A DNA stretch of 39,296 nucleotides from Pseudomonadota bacterium (GCA_003576765.1 QEVP01000026.1:1-39296), one strand, 5' to 3'. Numbered from the stretch's first letter, positions 1 to 9,510 are shown. A program made the numbers and translations. The notes: generated by a model not told the origin, from the sequence alone.

Positions 1-1259
<1,259 letters not shown>

Positions 1260-1274
1260 GCTTCCATAAATGTG

Positions 1275-1592
1275 TCAGGCGGCCTTCTTCTTGGCCGAGG
1301 GGACATCGGTGAGCACGCCCATGATGTCGCTTTCCTTCATGATCAGCACTTCCTGGCCGTCGATCTTGACCTCGGTGCCGGACCACTTGCCGAACAGCAC
1401 GCGGTCGCCGACCTGAAGGTCGATCGGAATCAGCTTGCCGGTCTCGTCGCGCCCGCCGGGGCCGACGGCGACGATCTCGCCCTGCGAGGGCTTTTCCTTG
1501 GCCGTATCGGGAATGATGATGCCGCCTGCGGTCTTTTCCTCGGCGTCGATGCGCTTGACGACGACGCGGTCATGAAGCGGACGGAATTTCAT
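1275..1592 (-). CDS. groES: 10-kDa co-chaperonin GroES
   Basis: The GroES heptamer caps the GroEL ring and closes the folding chamber. The 105-residue protein begins [14 protein letters not shown], contains the mobile-loop segment [11 protein letters not shown] and ends with a Lys/Ala tail; length and sequence are standard. The ATG at 1592 sits behind a strong AGGAGG ribosome site (about 1597-1602 on the minus strand). It is the promoter-proximal gene of the operon. Two CIRCE-like inverted repeats and an RpoH-like promoter lie within 160 bp upstream. Confidence 0.98.
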   Translation of the reverse strand: MKFRPLHDRVVVKRIDAEEKTAGGIIIPDTAKEKPSQGEIVAVGPGGRDETGKLIPIDLQVGDRVLFGKWSGTEVKIDGQEVLIMKESDIMGVLTDVPSAKKKAA

Positions 1593-1636
1593 GCAGTCCT
1601 CCTAATTATCTGGCGTTGCTTGCAAATTCGGCAATT

Positions 1637-1663
1637 CTGGCAGTCGCTCGGGCAGAGTGCCAA
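1637..1663 (-). promoter_or_regulatory. CIRCE-like HrcA operator, promoter-proximal
   Basis: Plus-strand arms CTGGCAGTC and GAGTGCCAA are separated by exactly 9 bp, which is the geometry of the HrcA operator (TTAGCACTC-N9-GAGTGCTAA). The right arm matches 8 of 9 bases and the left 6 of 9. It lies just downstream of the predicted groES transcription start, where a repressor would block transcription. Confidence 0.7.
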
Positions 1664-1677
1664 GCGGCTTGCCGGCG

Positions 1678-1706
1678 ACATAGGCAATGCCGCAAGGCCG
1701 ATCAAG
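1678..1706 (-). promoter_or_regulatory. RpoH (sigma-32) type promoter of groES-groEL
   Basis: On the minus strand CTTG (1706-1703) is followed after 18 bp by CCTATGT (1684-1678). This fits the alphaproteobacterial RpoH consensus CTTG-N17/18-CYTATNT. Its position about 85-115 bp upstream of the groES ATG and between the two CIRCE-like elements supports it. Confidence 0.7.
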
Positions 1707-1722
1707 ACCCTATCGCAAAAAA

Positions 1723-1749
1723 TCAGCAGTCGGGGGCGGAGAGTGCCAA
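1723..1749 (-). promoter_or_regulatory. CIRCE-like HrcA operator, distal
   Basis: Plus-strand arms TCAGCAGTC (7 of 9 to consensus) and GAGTGCCAA (8 of 9) flank a 9-bp spacer. It is the better of the two CIRCE matches and lies just upstream of the -35 element of the RpoH-like promoter. The plain interpretation is a second HrcA operator. Confidence 0.65.
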
Positions 1750-1860
1750 AACTTTCCCGGAGCGTTAACGCCGCGAATCCGGGCCTTGACGTCCGACTGT
1801 TAGCAGACTCGCGAAAATGCTGCTAAGACATTGATTTAACGGATTATTTACCGTGTTGGC

Positions 1861-1890
1861 TTGAGCCTTGGCGACGTGCTGCGTCATACT
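1861..1890 (+). promoter_or_regulatory. Possible housekeeping promoter of the usg-like gene
   Basis: TTGAGC (1861-1866) and CATACT (1885-1890) are 18 bp apart, 52 bp before the chosen start at 1942. The match to a -35/-10 pair is moderate and rests on sequence alone. Confidence 0.3.
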
Positions 1891-1941
1891 TCACGGCGGC
1901 GGGACGCGGTTGTGTTCCGTTCTCGACAGGAGGTTTTGGCA

Positions 1942-2226
1942 ATGGTTGGGAAGTCAACGGTTTCCGCCGATTTCGTCCGGCAGCTCGCAGGCTATGGGCT
2001 GACCACGGCGGAGATTCTCTATCGCCGGCCCGATCGGCATTGGCTTTTGCAAACCTATGTCTGGCAGGATTACGACCTGTTCCCGAACTTTCCGGCGCTC
2101 CGGCACTTCCTCGCTTTCTGGGAAAAATCGATCGAGGGGCCGTTGTTCTCGGTCACGGTCGCGCACTCGCAACTGGTCAAGCCGGCCGAGTTCCGCAGCG
2201 TCGGCGGCGAGTTCCGACTGAACTGA
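1942..2226 (+). CDS. Usg-like protein of unknown function
   Basis: A 94-residue cytoplasmic protein resembling the small Usg family common in Rhizobiales, named from its position near tryptophan genes in other bacteria. The recognisable core is GYGLTTAEILYRRPD followed by LLQTYVWQDYDLFPNFP and a closing VAHSQLVKPAEFR. The ATG at 1942 is chosen because AGGAGG (1928-1933) precedes it; an in-frame TTG at 1861 has no such site. It is divergent from groES and shares its upstream region. No biochemical role is known for the family. Confidence 0.8.
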   Translation: MVGKSTVSADFVRQLAGYGLTTAEILYRRPDRHWLLQTYVWQDYDLFPNFPALRHFLAFWEKSIEGPLFSVTVAHSQLVKPAEFRSVGGEFRLN

Positions 2227-2248
2227 GGTTGGACACAAACACGGTAGC

Positions 2249-2399
2249 CGTCATGGCCGGGCATAGCCCGTCGAAGACGGGCGTGAACGCCCTTTCGTCC
2301 CGGCCGGCCACCCCCTTAATCCCTCCCCCGCTTGCGGGGGGAGGGTAGGGTAGGGTGGGGGCCAAGACGTGGATGCCCGGCATAAAGCCGGGCATGACG
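2249..2399. repeat. REP-type palindromic repeat, composite
   Basis: The element opens with CGTCATGGCCGGGCATAGCC and closes with GCCGGGCATGACG, so its outer arms pair. Inside are smaller palindromes, including CCCTCCCCC facing GGGGGAGGG (about 2323-2346) and GCCCGTC facing GACGGGC. The shared motifs relate it to 13855-13969 (GGGCATAGCCCGTCGAAGAC in both) and to 1170-1259. It fills the gap between two convergent genes. Confidence 0.75.
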
Positions 2400-2426
2400 A
2401 GGGAGGCTTGATGGTGCTGCTTACGA

Positions 2427-3185
2427 TCACCCGCGCCCGACGAACGGCATTTTCGTCGCCATCACCGTCATGAACAGCACGTTGGCGTCGAGCGGCATGC
2501 TCGCCATGTGAACGACCGCGCTGGCGACGGCAGAGACATCCATGCGCGGCTCCGGCGCTTTGCGGCCGTCGGCCTGCAACACGCCGTCGACCATGCGCGC
2601 GGTCATTTCGGTCGCCGCGTTGCCGATGTCGATCTGGCCGCAGGCGATGTCGAAGGGGCGGCCGTCGAGCGCGGTGGATTTCGTGAGGCCCGTGATGGCG
2701 TGCTTGGTCGCGGTGTAGGCCGCCGACAACGGCCGCGGCGCATGCGCCGAGATCGAGCCGTTGTTGATGATGCGGCCGCCGCGCGGGGTCTGCGCCTTCA
2801 TGATGCGGAAGGCGTGCTGCGTGCACAGGAACGGCGCGGTCAGGTTGGTATCGACCACCGCTTTCCATTGCGCGACGCTGACGTCCTCGAAGGCGATCGC
2901 CGGCGCGCCGATGCCGGCATTGTTGAACAACAGGTCGAGCCGGCCGAACGTCTCGCGCACGCGGGCGAACAGCGCGTCGATCGAGGCCGGGTCGGAAAGA
3001 TCGGACGGCGCCACCAGGCATTTGCCGGCGGGGCCGGCTTTCGCCGTGTCCTCAAGCTTGTCGGCGCGCCGGCCGGTCACCACCACGGTGAAGCCGGCCT
3101 GCATCAGGGCCAGCGCCGAAGCGCGGCCGACGCCGGAGCCGGCGCCGGTGACCAGCGCGATTTTCGAGGACGAGGTGGCTGCCAT
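2427..3185 (-). CDS. SDR-family NAD(P)-dependent oxidoreductase
   Basis: A classical short-chain dehydrogenase/reductase of 252 residues, substrate unknown. The cofactor motif TGAGSGVGR is near the N-terminus, NNAG in the middle, and the catalytic Tyr and Lys are in YTATK, with the catalytic Ser in the NNGSISAHA stretch. The end, [12 protein letters not shown], is typical of a subgroup in Rhizobiales. The ATG at 3185 is chosen because it gives the usual SDR N-terminus; upstream in-frame sequence is low-complexity and unlike the family. It stands alone, divergent from the CinA-type gene. Confidence 0.93.
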   Translation of the reverse strand: MAATSSSKIALVTGAGSGVGRASALALMQAGFTVVVTGRRADKLEDTAKAGPAGKCLVAPSDLSDPASIDALFARVRETFGRLDLLFNNAGIGAPAIAFEDVSVAQWKAVVDTNLTAPFLCTQHAFRIMKAQTPRGGRIINNGSISAHAPRPLSAAYTATKHAITGLTKSTALDGRPFDIACGQIDIGNAATEMTARMVDGVLQADGRKAPEPRMDVSAVASAVVHMASMPLDANVLFMTVMATKMPFVGRG

Positions 3186-3389
3186 GGCAATGTCCGCCGT
3201 TTTTGTTGTTGAGCCCAGCCTACCATGCGCGAAGGGCGCGGCATCGTGCAAGGCCGGGTAGTCATGGCCCCGCAAGGAACAGTCGCAAATCCGAGAATCG
3301 TGGGGACGGGGCGAGGGGCCTGCCTATCTTGTCCGTGACTTCATGGGCGTGCGCGCGCAAAGTTGCCCGCCTTCAAGAGGATTGATGAC

Positions 3390-4130
3390 ATGAGCGAGAT
3401 CGTCACCGCCGGCATTCTGGTGATCGGCGACGAGATTTTGTCCGGACGCACCAAGGACAAGAACATCGGCTACATCGCCGAGTATCTCACCAATATCGGC
3501 ATCGACCTGCGCGAGGTGCGCGTCGTGGCCGACGACGAGGCCGATATCGTCGCGGCGCTCAACGCGCTGCGCAGCCGCTACACCTATGTCTTCACCACCG
3601 GCGGCATCGGCCCGACCCACGACGACATCACCGCCGACAGCGTTGCAAAGGCGTTCGGCGTCGGCATCGACCATCATCCCGAGGTGGTGGCGCGCTTCCG
3701 CGAGCGCTACGCGCCCGGCGACCTCAACGAGGCGCGGCTGCGCATGGCGCGCATTCCGGACGGCGCCAGCCTGATCCAGAGCGCGACCATCCTCGCGCCG
3801 GGCTTTGTCATCGGCAACGTCATCGTCATGGCCGGCGTGCCCTCGATTATGCAGGCGATGCTCGATATCGTCGCGCCGCAACTCAACTCCGGGCCTCGCA
3901 TGCTGTCGGAGCAGGTGCGCGCCAATGCCCGCGAGGGCGACGTCGGCACGCCGCTGCGCGCCATTCAGGCGCGCCACCCCGACACCATCATCGGCAGCTA
4001 CCCGTTCCTCGACGAGAACGGCCAGCCCAACACCAGCCTGGTGGTGCGCTCGCGCGATCCCGAAAAGCTGCATGCGGCGCTGGCCGAGGTCGAGGCGATG
4101 CTGGCCGATTTCCACAAGCCGGCGGTGTGA
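3390..4130 (+). CDS. CinA N-terminal / MoaB-Mog domain protein
   Basis: A 246-residue protein with the molybdopterin-binding (MoCF) fold found at the N-terminus of CinA (COG1058). Residues 1-20 carry the opening GILVIGDEILSGRTKD, and the signature TTGGIGPTHDDIT lies at 69-81. The C-terminal nicotinamide-nucleotide amidase domain of full CinA is absent, which is usual for this stand-alone family. The ATG at 3390 follows AAGAGGA. It runs into gpt with a 6-bp gap, so the two are probably co-transcribed. The exact reaction is not established. Confidence 0.9.
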   Translation: MSEIVTAGILVIGDEILSGRTKDKNIGYIAEYLTNIGIDLREVRVVADDEADIVAALNALRSRYTYVFTTGGIGPTHDDITADSVAKAFGVGIDHHPEVVARFRERYAPGDLNEARLRMARIPDGASLIQSATILAPGFVIGNVIVMAGVPSIMQAMLDIVAPQLNSGPRMLSEQVRANAREGDVGTPLRAIQARHPDTIIGSYPFLDENGQPNTSLVVRSRDPEKLHAALAEVEAMLADFHKPAV

Positions 4131-4136
4131 GGCGGA

Positions 4137-4652
4137 ATGAGCGAGACCACCGCTTCGCCGCACGTCGGAAAAGCCTTTCCCGTTTCGTGGGACCAGTTTC
4201 ACCGCGATTGCCGCGCGCTGGCCTGGCGGCTCGACGGGCTCGGGCCGTTCCGCGCGCTGATCGCCGTCACCCGCGGCGGGCTGGTGCCGGCGGCGATCGT
4301 GGCGCGCGAACTCGGCATCCGCGTCATCGACGCCGTGAACATCGCGAGCTACGACCACACCACGCAGAAGGACCTCACGGTGCTGAAAGGAGTGTCCGAT
4401 ACGGTCGCCGCTCTCGGCGAGGGCGTTGGCCGCGGCCTGTTGATCGTCGACGATCTGGTCGATACCGGCAAGACGGCGAAGCTGGTGCGCGACATGCTGC
4501 CGGAGGCGCATGTCGCAGCCGTCTACGCCAAGCCGGTCGGCAAGCCGATGGTCGATACCTTCATCACCGAGGTGTCGCAGGACACCTGGATTTTCTTTCC
4601 GTGGGATACCGGGTTGTCGTTCCAGCCGCCGCTGCGCGAGGGCGGGGCGTAG
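4137..4652 (+). CDS. gpt: Xanthine (guanine) phosphoribosyltransferase
   Basis: Purine salvage enzyme that joins xanthine or guanine to PRPP. The 171-residue protein has RGGLVP near residue 46, the PRPP-binding loop [11 protein letters not shown] at about 103-113, and the C-terminal DTWIFFPWD that shapes the purine pocket in Gpt. Length and motif order match E. coli Gpt. The ribosome site GAGGCGGA overlaps the stop codon of the upstream CinA-type gene, consistent with translational coupling. It is convergent with the next gene, 15 bp away. Confidence 0.93.
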   Translation: MSETTASPHVGKAFPVSWDQFHRDCRALAWRLDGLGPFRALIAVTRGGLVPAAIVARELGIRVIDAVNIASYDHTTQKDLTVLKGVSDTVAALGEGVGRGLLIVDDLVDTGKTAKLVRDMLPEAHVAAVYAKPVGKPMVDTFITEVSQDTWIFFPWDTGLSFQPPLREGGA

Positions 4653-4667
4653 GCGGGCCGATCCCGC

Positions 4668-5732
4668 TTACCCCAGCCGCTCGCGCGCCAGCCGCGCGCC
4701 GGCGCCGAGCGCCTTCAGCTTGGCCTCGGCGACGTCGCGGCGCATCGGCGCCATGCCGCAATTGGTGCTGGCAACGATGCTCTCCTTCGGCACCACGGCC
4801 ATCAGGCTCTCGATGGTGCGCACGATCTCGTCGGGCGTCTCGACCCGATCGGTGGCGACGTCGATGACGCCGGCCTGCACGGTCTTGCCCTCAAGCAGCT
4901 TCAACAATTCGAGCGGCACCCGCGAGTTGACGCATTCGACCGAGACCTGCCGGATCGGGCTTTTGGCGATGGCCGGGAAAATCCGCTCGTACTGCCGCCA
5001 CTCCGCGCCGAGCGCGCCCTTCCACTCGATGTTCGGCTTGATGCCGTAGCCGTAGCAGATGTGGACGGCGGTGGTGCAGGTCAGCCCCTCGGCCGCGCGC
5101 GTCAGCGCCGCGATGCCCCAGTCGTTGACCGCGTCCATGTAGACATTGAACGCCGGCTCGTCGAACTGGATGACGTCGATGCCGTCGGCCTCGAGCGCGC
5201 GCGCCTCCTCGTTGAGCAGATCGGCGAAGGCGAACGCCAGCTTGACGCGGTCGCCGTAATGGCTGTCGGCGATGGTATCGACCAGCGTCATCGGGCCGGG
5301 CAGGGTGAACTTCAACTGATGCGTGGTGTGGGCACGGGCCACGCGCGCCTCGAAGGCATGGACCCGGCCGTTCAGCCGTAGCGGAGCTATCGCCTGCGGC
5401 ACCATCGCCTTGTAGCGGTCGTTGCGGATGCCCATCTCGACCTTGTTGGCGAAGTCGATGCCGCCGACGTTTTCAAGGAAGCCGTGGACGAAATGCTGGC
5501 GCGCCTGCTCGCCCTCGGTGACGATGTCGATGCCGGCATCTTCCTGCAGCTTGAGCGCCAGCACGGTGGCGTCGCGCTTGGCGCGCGCCAACGCCTCGCC
5601 CTCGGCCTTCCATGGCGCCCACAGGCGGTTCGGCTCGGCGAGCCATTCCGGTTTCGGCAGCGAGCCGGCCGTGGTGGTCGGAAACAATATGATGTCCCCC
5701 CTGTCGTTTGGTCCTTCCGCATGGTGTGCCAT
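4668..5732 (-). CDS. Short MetE-family methionine synthase, MesD-like
   Basis: A 354-residue protein covering only the catalytic half of cobalamin-independent methionine synthase (MetE); the folate-binding N-terminal half is absent. The four zinc/thiol-site residues are in place: H224 and C226 (VHICYGYG), E266 (SVECVNSR) and C325 (STNCGMAP). Motifs FDEPAFNVYMDAVNDWGIAAL and TTTAGSLPKP resemble the folate-independent MesD group rather than canonical MetE; this placement is from memory of the family, not a search. Its usual partner MesX (DUF1852) is not in the window. The ATG at 5732 is used; the start could be slightly later. It is divergent from the GST gene. Confidence 0.85.
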   Translation of the reverse strand: MAHHAEGPNDRGDIILFPTTTAGSLPKPEWLAEPNRLWAPWKAEGEALARAKRDATVLALKLQEDAGIDIVTEGEQARQHFVHGFLENVGGIDFANKVEMGIRNDRYKAMVPQAIAPLRLNGRVHAFEARVARAHTTHQLKFTLPGPMTLVDTIADSHYGDRVKLAFAFADLLNEEARALEADGIDVIQFDEPAFNVYMDAVNDWGIAALTRAAEGLTCTTAVHICYGYGIKPNIEWKGALGAEWRQYERIFPAIAKSPIRQVSVECVNSRVPLELLKLLEGKTVQAGVIDVATDRVETPDEIVRTIESLMAVVPKESIVASTNCGMAPMRRDVAEAKLKALGAGARLARERLG

Positions 5733-5794
5733 GGCCGGCGTGCGCCGTATATGCTGCGGATGGCTATAGCAGACGGCCGCGCTTCCGCGGTACG

Positions 5795-6508
5795 ATGGCA
5801 ACCATGATCGATCTCTACTACGCGCCGACGCCGAACGGCTGGAAAATCTCCATCATGCTGGAGGAGTGCGGGCTGCCGTACACGCTGCATCGCATGCAGC
5901 TCGGGCGCGGCGACCAGCACCGGCCGGAGTTCTTGAAGCTCAGCCCCAACGGCCGCATGCCGGCGATCGTCGATCGCGCTCCCACGGGCGGCGGCGCGCC
6001 GGTCTCCATCTTCGAAAGCGGCGCGATCCTGCTCTATCTCGCCGAGAAAACCGGACGCTTCATGCCGCGCGATCTGCGCGGACGTTACGACGTGATCCAG
6101 TGGCTGATGTGGCAGATGGGCGGGCTCGGCCCGATGCTCGGGCAGAACGGCCACTTCCTGATCTACGCGCCGGAGAAAGTGCCCTACGCCATCGAGCGCT
6201 ATCACCGCGAGGCAAAGCGGCTCTACGGTGTTCTCGACAAGCGGCTCAAAGCGACCGGCGACTGCATCGCCGGCGATTACTCGATTGCGGACATGGCCTG
6301 TTTTCCGTGGATCATGACCCACAAGGCGCAGGGGCTGACGCTCGACGAGTTTTCCGCCGTCAAGCGCTGGTATGCGACGCTGCGGGCGCGGCCCTCGTTG
6401 CAGAAGGGCCTTGCGCTCGGCAAGGATGACGGCCCGATGGTGCCGATGGATGCCGAGGCGCGCCGGATCATGTTCGGCGTCACCGCGCCGCCGCACACGC
6501 AGAAGTAA
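5795..6508 (+). CDS. Glutathione S-transferase, Nu-class-like
   Basis: A 237-residue thioredoxin-fold GST. The opening YYAPTPNGWKISIMLEECGL is characteristic of the YfcG/YghU (Nu) type, where the TPNG turn takes the place of a catalytic Tyr or Ser. Residues around SGAILLYLAEK form the glutathione gamma-glutamyl contact, and the all-alpha domain follows. Nu enzymes show disulfide reductase and peroxidase activity. Start: ATG at 5795, with another at 5804. The next gene begins 14 bp later and also belongs to a glutathione-linked family, so an operon is likely. Confidence 0.9.
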   Translation: MATMIDLYYAPTPNGWKISIMLEECGLPYTLHRMQLGRGDQHRPEFLKLSPNGRMPAIVDRAPTGGGAPVSIFESGAILLYLAEKTGRFMPRDLRGRYDVIQWLMWQMGGLGPMLGQNGHFLIYAPEKVPYAIERYHREAKRLYGVLDKRLKATGDCIAGDYSIADMACFPWIMTHKAQGLTLDEFSAVKRWYATLRARPSLQKGLALGKDDGPMVPMDAEARRIMFGVTAPPHTQK

Positions 6509-6522
6509 GACGGGACACGCCG

Positions 6523-7128
6523 ATGATCGAGTTTTTCTTCGACTGCTCCAGCCCGTGGACCTATCTCGCCTTCCACAACATCCAGCCTTTGGCGAAAGAG
6601 TTCGGCGCGACGATAAGCTGGCGTCCCATTCTGGTCGGCGGCATCTTCAACACCATCAACCCCACCGTCTACGCCTCGCGCGACAAGCCGGTGCCGGAAA
6701 AGGCGCGCTACCTGGCGAAGGACCTCGCCGACTGGGCGCGTGTCGCCGGGCTCGCGATCAAGTGGACGCCGAGCGTGTTTCCGGTCAACAGCGTCAAGGC
6801 GATGCGCGGCTGCGTCTATCTCGGCGAGGCGAAGGGCAACGCGGCGATGGTGCCGTTCGCGCGGGCGGCGTTCGAGGCCTATTGGGGCGAGGACAAGGAT
6901 ATTTCGCAGGACGCGGTGCTGGTCGAGGTCTGCAAGCGCGCCGGCGTCGATGCGGATGCGCTGATGCAAGGCATCGGCGACCAGCGCGTCAAGGACCGGC
7001 TCAAGGCCAACACCGACGAGGTGATGCGGCGTGGCGGGTTCGGCTCGCCGACGATCTTCGTCAACGGCACCGACATGTATTTCGGCAACGACCGGCTGCC
7101 GCTGATCCGCGCCGCGCTGGCACGCTAA
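6523..7128 (+). CDS. 2-hydroxychromene-2-carboxylate isomerase family (DsbA-fold)
   Basis: A 201-residue kappa-GST-like protein. In the known family, glutathione-dependent isomerases act in naphthalene-type aromatic degradation; many homologues have unknown substrates. FDCSSPWTYLA at residues 6-16 holds the catalytic Ser position, an all-alpha insert follows, and GGFGSPTIFVNG near residue 170 is the cis-proline glutathione-binding loop. It follows the GST gene by 14 bp. No naphthalene pathway genes are nearby, so a housekeeping or detoxification role is as likely. Confidence 0.9.
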   Translation: MIEFFFDCSSPWTYLAFHNIQPLAKEFGATISWRPILVGGIFNTINPTVYASRDKPVPEKARYLAKDLADWARVAGLAIKWTPSVFPVNSVKAMRGCVYLGEAKGNAAMVPFARAAFEAYWGEDKDISQDAVLVEVCKRAGVDADALMQGIGDQRVKDRLKANTDEVMRRGGFGSPTIFVNGTDMYFGNDRLPLIRAALAR

Positions 7129-7224
7129 GAGCGCAGCGCCTGACGGCGGATTTTTGCCGAACAAGGGAAGCGCTTTGCAAAACGGCGCTTGCCATTTCCG
7201 GCTAACTCATTGAAATGACACCGC

Positions 7225-7311
7225 GCGGACGTGGCGGAACTGGTAGACGCAAGGGACTTAAAATCCCTCGATGGCAACGTCGTACGGGTTCGAGTCCCGT
7301 CGTCCGCACCA
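7225..7311 (+). tRNA. tRNA-Leu (anticodon UAA)
   Basis: An 87-nt class II tRNA. The acceptor arm GCGGACG pairs with CGTCCGC, followed by A and an encoded CCA. The anticodon stem AGGGA/TCCCT closes the loop CTTAAAA, giving anticodon TAA (reads UUA). The long variable arm and the T arm CGGGTTCGAGTCCCG are clear. No integrase or att duplication was seen next to it. Confidence 0.97.
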
Positions 7312-7388
7312 GTGGCGTCCTTGATCCCGCCACGGCGGCATGATCGAAGCAGGCGACGATGACGGCAGCTTTGCGAGAGGGGCGGCAC

Positions 7389-7772
7389 ATGAACCATGGG
7401 CGAGCAGCGGTACGGCGGATTGCGCCGGGGCTGGCGCTGGTCGTTGCGCTGGCCGCCGCGCTCGGCGGCTGCACCGGCACCACGGGCGCGATGTCGGAGG
7501 CGTTCGTCGATCCGTCGATCTACGATCTTTACGACTGCAATCAACTTGCCGCCGAGCGCATCAGCGTCGAGCAGCAACTGGCCGGCAATCAACAGCTGAT
7601 CGACAAGGCGCGCACCGGCGTCGCCGGCGATACGGTCGCCGAACTCGCCTACGGCAACACCAACCTCAGGCTGCAAGGGCAGAGGCGGCTGATCGATCGC
7701 ATGTGGCAGAAGAACCGCTGCGACGGCACGGCCGCGCCGGCTGCGCCTCAGTCGCCGACGCGCCAGCGATAG
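7389..7772 (+). CDS. Small putative lipoprotein
   Basis: A 127-residue protein of unknown function. Residues 1-30 form a lipoprotein signal with a positively charged start, a hydrophobic core ALVVALAAALGG and a cysteine directly after LGG (lipobox LGGC). The mature part is a short, mostly helical domain (CNQLAAERISVEQQLAGNQQ). It is probably anchored in a membrane facing the periplasm. The ATG at 7389 is preceded by GAGAGGGGCGG. The 3' end overlaps the convergent monooxygenase gene by 25 bp. Confidence 0.8.
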   Translation: MNHGRAAVRRIAPGLALVVALAAALGGCTGTTGAMSEAFVDPSIYDLYDCNQLAAERISVEQQLAGNQQLIDKARTGVAGDTVAELAYGNTNLRLQGQRRLIDRMWQKNRCDGTAAPAAPQSPTRQR

Positions 7773-8929
7773 ATCCAGTCCTGCCGGTTGAGCAGCCGCG
7801 TGCCGCCGAGGCCGCGCATGACGAGATTGCGCGCCAGCGCCGCCGGTCCCTTGAGGTGATAGATGCGTCCGTTGCGTTCCGCCGTGCGCTGCACGCGGGC
7901 GACGCGCGCCGCGCGCGCCGCCGTGTAGCGCGCGCAAGCCCCGGCTGCATCGTCAGGCGTCTCGGCAAGGCAGCGCGCCAGCACCATTGCGTCCTCGATC
8001 GCCATGCCGGCGCCTTGGGCGGTGAACGGCAGCATGGCGTGGGCGGCATCGCCGATCAGCGCCACCGGGCCGCGGGCCGCGATGCGGCGGCTGTCGATGG
8101 TGGCGAGCGCCCAGCGCGTCCAGCCGTCGGCCGCCGCGACGAAGCGGCGGGGGTCGCGGCCCCAGCCGTGCGTATCGAGGATGCCGGTCAGCTCAGTGGC
8201 CTCGCCCGGCGCGCTCCAGCCGTCGTCGCGCCATGTCCCCGGCGTGAAGGCGACGATGTTGACGGCGCGTCCTGCCGAGATCGGATAGGCCACCATGTGC
8301 AGGCCGCCGCCGAGCCACAGCCTGGTCTCGCGCGGGACGACCGCGCCGTCGATGCGCTCGATGAGCGCCGTGCCGCGCCAGGCGATGCTGCCGGTGTCCT
8401 GCGGGCGGACGTCGGGGAACAGGCGGCCGCGCACCGCCGAGCGCACGCCGTCGGCGCCGATCAACGCCGCTGCCGCGATCGTTTCGCCGCCGGCCGTCAC
8501 GCGCACGCCGCCGTTGTCCGCCGCAAAATCCGTGCACGGCGTGCCGAGCCGCAATTCGATCGACGGCGCGCGCTCCGCTGCTTCATGCAGCGCCATTTGC
8601 AGATCGGCCCGATGGATCACCCAGTAGGGGGCGCCGTCGCGTTCGGCCGCCCGGCCGAGCGGGATGCGCACGATCTCGCCGCCATGGTCGGCCGCGCGCA
8701 CGCTGATGGCGTCCGGCGCCACCGCGCGTGCGGCAAGGGCCGCGCGCAAGCCGAGGTCGATCAGGATGCGGGTGGCATTGGGCGACAGTTGCAGGCCGGC
8801 GCCGACCTCCTCGAGGCGGTCGGCCTTTTCCAGCACGATGACGCGAAAGCCTGTCGCGGCGAGCGCCAGCGCCGCGGTCAGCCCGGCTACGCCCGCTCCG
8901 GCGACGGCGATCGTGCGGGGCGCGGCCAT
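7748..8929 (-). CDS. FAD-dependent monooxygenase (salicylate hydroxylase / UbiH type)
   Basis: A 393-residue class A flavoprotein hydroxylase. It shows the FAD Rossmann motif GAGVAGLTAALALA (residues 10-23), the DG motif IGADGVRSAVRGRLF in the middle, and the GD motif LIGDAAHAMLPFTAQGAGMA contacting the FAD ribityl chain. The closest remembered relatives are salicylate and 6-hydroxynicotinate hydroxylases, but the substrate is not determined. It follows the zf-CHCC gene by 16 bp on the same strand. Confidence 0.92.
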   Translation of the reverse strand: MAAPRTIAVAGAGVAGLTAALALAATGFRVIVLEKADRLEEVGAGLQLSPNATRILIDLGLRAALAARAVAPDAISVRAADHGGEIVRIPLGRAAERDGAPYWVIHRADLQMALHEAAERAPSIELRLGTPCTDFAADNGGVRVTAGGETIAAAALIGADGVRSAVRGRLFPDVRPQDTGSIAWRGTALIERIDGAVVPRETRLWLGGGLHMVAYPISAGRAVNIVAFTPGTWRDDGWSAPGEATELTGILDTHGWGRDPRRFVAAADGWTRWALATIDSRRIAARGPVALIGDAAHAMLPFTAQGAGMAIEDAMVLARCLAETPDDAAGACARYTAARAARVARVQRTAERNGRIYHLKGPAALARNLVMRGLGGTRLLNRQDWIYRWRVGD

Positions 8930-8945
8930 GGGCGCGGCGAAAGCG

Positions 8946-9191
8946 TCAGGCGACGTTGTCGGTCAGCGCGCACTCCGGCGGGCGCGCCGCACCGGGAGCG
9001 AGGTCGGGAGCGTAGCGGTACAGCGTCGAGCAGTACGGGCAGATGATTTCGCTGTCGCCGCCGAGGTCGAGAAATACATGCGGATGGTCGAACGGCGGCT
9101 TGGCGCCCACGCACATGAATTCGTGCGCGCCAATCTCGATGACGGCAACGCCTGCGTCATTGTGGAAATGAGGGACGACGTGACCGGACAT
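8946..9191 (-). CDS. zf-CHCC zinc-finger protein
   Basis: An 81-residue protein with the zf-CHCC domain, related to the NDUFS6 accessory subunit of mitochondrial complex I. C27, H36 (in KPPFDHPHVF), C51 and C54 (CPYC) form the expected zinc site. Alphaproteobacterial homologues are short and widespread; a link to respiratory complex I is known for the eukaryotic form and only inferred here. The ATG is at 9191. It is probably co-transcribed with the downstream FAD monooxygenase. Confidence 0.88.
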   Translation of the reverse strand: MSGHVVPHFHNDAGVAVIEIGAHEFMCVGAKPPFDHPHVFLDLGGDSEIICPYCSTLYRYAPDLAPGAARPPECALTDNVA

Positions 9192-9510
9192 TGAATTCCA
9201 CCTCGTATTTCACCGCATCGGCGCGCGAGCACATTCCGCGCCCGATCCGCCAGCCGGCGCCAGAGCCGCAGGTGGTGCACCATTTTTGCTGCGACCGCAA
9301 CGTCCGTCAGGGCGCGTGCAACAGCTTTGCGGCGCCGGCATCGATAGCGCGAAGGCTGACAGCGCCAAGAACAGCGCCAAGACTTGTCGTGTCAGGTCCG
9401 ATCACCGTGCAAATTCGACACAATGTCGGTGTTGAGGAAAAGCCCTTCTTTGGTCGCAGCGGTTGCGGCTCGCAATAGGCACACCACCTTTGGGGCAAGA
9501 TGATGGACGG
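9192..9510. other. Divergent intergenic region, no gene recognised
   Basis: This 319-bp stretch separates the zf-CHCC gene (minus) from a membrane protein gene (plus). Reading frames through it have no family resemblance and no ribosome site. It is less GC-rich around 9400-9450. No promoter pair, hairpin or repeat stood out. Confidence 0.5.

Noticed and set aside
3324..4511. A 395-codon minus-strand open frame over the CinA-type gene and gpt
   Set aside because: Both plus-strand genes are clearly real, and the reverse frame has low-complexity Arg/Ala/Asp/His text.
7225..7400. tRNA-Leu as an integration site for a genomic island
   Set aside because: No integrase gene, no repeated tRNA 3' end, and the flanking genes look like ordinary core chromosome.
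7340..9046. A 568-codon plus-strand open frame over the FAD monooxygenase
   Set aside because: Antisense shadow; the minus-strand frame carries all three flavoprotein motifs.
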